From contig CANRHA010000086.1 of NCBI GenBank assembly GCA_947630315.1, forward strand, positions 1 to 7,278: 7,278 nt of DNA. The letters are read 5' to 3'. Position numbers and translations under genes: made by a program. This document shows positions 6,514 through 7,278 of this stretch, piece by piece. How positions within the stretch are numbered: the stretch's first letter is position 1; each line of letters starts with the position of its first letter. The notes under the pieces were generated by a model. The model did no database searches and was not told where the DNA came from. It saw only the letters and a list, made by a program, of their open reading frames with translations. The stretch is from an uncultured Clostridia bacterium. GTDB taxonomy: Bacteria; Bacillota; Clostridia; Oscillospirales; Ruminococcaceae.

Positions 6514-6519
6514 TCCTTT
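6514..6519 (-). promoter_or_regulatory. Ribosome binding site that decides the hydC start
   Basis: AAAGGA on the minus strand is 8 bases from the ATG at 6505. For the in-frame ATG at 6514 it would overlap the start codon itself, so the downstream ATG is the better start. Confidence 0.75.
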
Positions 6520-6541
6520 CAAATTTATCGTTACTGTAAAA

Positions 6542-6558
6542 TGACGTACTCTGACGTA
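6542..6558. repeat. Two tandem TGACGTA boxes one helical turn apart, in the hydC leader
   Basis: TGACGTA occurs at 6542-6548 and again at 6552-6558, a period of 10 bases. On the transcribed strand the boxes read TACGTCA and fall about 7-23 bases downstream of the predicted transcription start. The position and helical phasing suit an operator, but I recognise no matching regulator. Confidence 0.55.
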
Positions 6559-6571
6559 TACATACAACGGA

Positions 6572-6600
6572 ATTATAACATATTACGGCAGGAATATCAA
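6572..6600 (-). promoter_or_regulatory. Sigma-A-type promoter of the hyd operon
   Basis: On the minus strand TTGATA (6595-6600) is followed after exactly 17 bases by a perfect TATAAT (6572-6577), with the extended -10 TG one base before it. Only one base departs from the consensus hexamers. The predicted start of transcription is about 6565, leaving a leader of about 60 bases before hydC. This is the clearest promoter in the window. Confidence 0.85.
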
Positions 6601-6610
6601 GACTTAAAAT

Positions 6611-6648
6611 AAAAAAAGCCTCGGCTAACCGTTGGAAATTTCGGGGCG
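6611..6648 (-). terminator. Possible weak intrinsic terminator upstream of the operon promoter
   Basis: On the minus strand GCCCCG and CGAGGC can pair (one mismatch) around a long loop of about 18 bases and are followed directly by seven T residues. The stem is short and the loop long, so efficiency is doubtful. It sits where a terminator insulating the hyd promoter from upstream transcription would be expected. Confidence 0.3.
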
Positions 6649-6744
6649 ATTTTTGTGAATTAAGACTAAGAGGATTAGAAGGCGGGGGCGATTGATGGGG
6701 AGAGCGGAGCGAAAGACAGATACAAGGGAGGGCTGCAGCGCGTT
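6649..6744. other. Intergenic stretch without recognised features
   Basis: Purine-rich on the plus strand (many G and A runs), with stops in the frames I checked and no homology that I recognise. It separates the hyd promoter region from the repeat array. Confidence 0.5.
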
Positions 6745-7073
6745 TGTAAAAAGGGATTCGAGACGGGAATGCTGTTTAAGGTTGACACACATTGCTACGC
6801 AAAATGAAAGGGGCTGCTAATAAGCCAACCTGTAAAAAGGTATTCGCTGCGCTCATGCTATCTTAAATGATCCGGTTCATTGTGCGCCTTACCCGAAAAA
6901 GCCAAACAACGCGCGTCCACTCACTATAAAAAGGTATTCGCTGCGCTCATACTATTTAAATTGAACCAGTTCATTGTGCCTCATTTATCGAAAGGTAAGA
7001 CGGCCTGCCACTGACACACTATAAAAAGGTATTCGTAAATTTCCTTGCGGAAATTTTCTCATGCTATTTGAAT
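6745..7073. repeat. Degenerate tandem repeat array, four units with starts 86-95 bases apart
   Basis: Each unit opens with TRTAAAAAGGKATTCG: 6745 (divergent, GGGATTCG), 6831, 6925 and 7020, giving spacings of 86, 94 and 95. Units 2 and 3 share a further block (GCTGCGCTCAT, then C/TTAT...TTCATTGTGC), and all end in a CTCATGCTAT/ACTAT-like or GAATGCTGT segment near the same offset. Unit 4 carries a hairpin-forming segment in place of CTGCG. Similarity decays along the units, suggesting an old non-coding duplication. No ORF runs through it. Confidence 0.7.
7037..7056. repeat. Perfect hairpin within the fourth array unit
   Basis: AAATTTCC, a TTGC loop, and GGAAATTT form an 8-base-pair stem. The segment replaces the five bases CTGCG found at the equivalent place in units 2 and 3, so it looks like a small insertion or substitution. 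Confidence 0.7.
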
Positions 7074-7159
7074 CACCCTACCCCCTGACCCCCTCCCCTC
7101 GAGGGGAGGGGGCGCTGCTGAACCGTGAGCTACAGCGTTACCCGGGAAGGGGAGGGGTG
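7074..7159. mobile_element. Small GC-rich palindromic element with imperfect terminal inverted repeats (MITE/REP-like)
   Basis: The ends CACCCTACCCCCT (7074-7086) and the complement of AGGGGAGGGGTG (7148-7159) match imperfectly. Inside are a perfect 24-base palindrome centred on TCGA (7089-7112) and a CGCTG/CAGCG pair (7113-7117, 7133-7137). TGCTATT occurs on both sides (7062-7068 and 7158-7164, the latter overlapping the end by two bases) and could be a target duplication. No transposase is present. It may instead be a REP-type or transcript-stabilising hairpin. Confidence 0.45.
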
Positions 7160-7168
7160 CTATTAGAG

Positions 7169-7196
7169 GTCAGAAGTCAGATATCAGAAAACAGAA
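7169..7196. repeat. Four tandem heptamers of the GTCAGAA type
   Basis: GTCAGAA, GTCAGAT, ATCAGAA and AACAGAA follow each other without gaps. Short heptamer arrays of this kind are found between genes in several bacterial groups. It runs into the end of the possible upstream reading frame. Confidence 0.6.
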
Positions 7197-7278
7197 AAGC
7201 TTTTACCGGGCTTGCGAAAATATCGAGGCTATCGGACATGCCGAAACTTTCTGCCACCGCTGCCGCAGCCTTCTGCTC
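7177..7278 (-). CDS. Possible C-terminus of an upstream gene, 5' end cut off (unrecognised)
   Basis: The minus strand is open from the right edge for 33 codons to a TGA at 7177-7179. It begins with an Ala-rich stretch EQKAAAAVAESFGMSD and ends ...KAFLFSDI. Codon choice (GCG/GCA, GAG, CTC, TTC) resembles that of the operon, and the orientation agrees with it. The last six codons lie in the heptamer array, so the stop may be newly acquired. A plus-strand frame is also open over much of the stretch, and I recognise no family, so support is weak. Confidence 0.33.
   Translation of the reverse strand, partial: EQKAAAAVAESFGMSDSLDIFASPVKAFLFSDI

Noticed and set aside
6011..6514. hydC start at the ATG at 6514
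   Set aside because: The AAAGGA would overlap that start codon; the in-frame ATG at 6505 has ideal spacing.
6520..6600. Rex (NADH-sensing repressor) operator at the hyd promoter
   Set aside because: Hydrogenase operons are often Rex targets, but nothing close to TTGTTAA-N4-TTAACAA is visible here.
6745..7073. CRISPR array
   Set aside because: Units are 86-95 bases apart, diverge along their length, share similarity within the would-be spacers, and no cas gene is seen.
7089..7112. Intrinsic terminator from the GC palindrome
   Set aside because: No T run follows on either strand, and the palindrome has no loop beyond its own centre.

Overview
The window looks like a chromosomal piece of an anaerobic, fermentative, moderately GC-rich Firmicute, most likely class Clostridia (possibly a Ruminococcaceae/Oscillospiraceae-type organism). 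This is inferred from strong AGGAGG/AAAGGA ribosome binding sites, a consensus sigma-A-type promoter, and a gene set typical of H2-producing Clostridia and Thermotoga. All convincing genes lie on the minus strand and read right to left as one apparent operon.

Order of transcription. From a strong extended -10 promoter near 6572-6600 come: hydC (NuoE-like [2Fe-2S] subunit, 6505-6011); a DRTGG-like protein (5965-5609); an RsbT/RsbW-like GHKL ATPase/kinase (5616-5194); a HydS-type putative sensory [FeFe]-hydrogenase (5174-3879); a second DRTGG-like protein (3874-3548); a PHP-domain predicted phosphoesterase (3551-2814); a second GHKL ATPase (2809-2258); a 119-base gap; a small thioredoxin-like [2Fe-2S] protein (2138-1770); and hydB (NuoF-like flavoprotein, from 1743 and running off the left edge). 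The catalytic subunit hydA is expected just beyond the left edge but is not in the window.

How the genes fit together. HydB, HydC and the missing HydA would form the cytoplasmic electron-bifurcating (or NAD(P)H-linked) [FeFe]-hydrogenase. Between hydC and hydB sits a six-gene cassette that looks regulatory: a hydrogenase-like protein that keeps the four H-cluster cysteines but has lost the proton-transfer cysteine, flanked on each side by a DRTGG/GHKL pair, plus a PHP enzyme. The simplest reading is a redox/H2-sensing phospho-signalling module that tunes hydrogenase expression or activity. Its wiring is inference.

Right end. From about 6606 to 7176 there is no supported gene. This stretch holds a possible terminator, a degenerate tandem array with four unit starts spaced 86-95 bases apart, an 86-base GC-rich palindromic element flanked by a short direct repeat, and a heptamer array. 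The last ~100 bases may encode the C-terminus of an upstream minus-strand gene (weak support).
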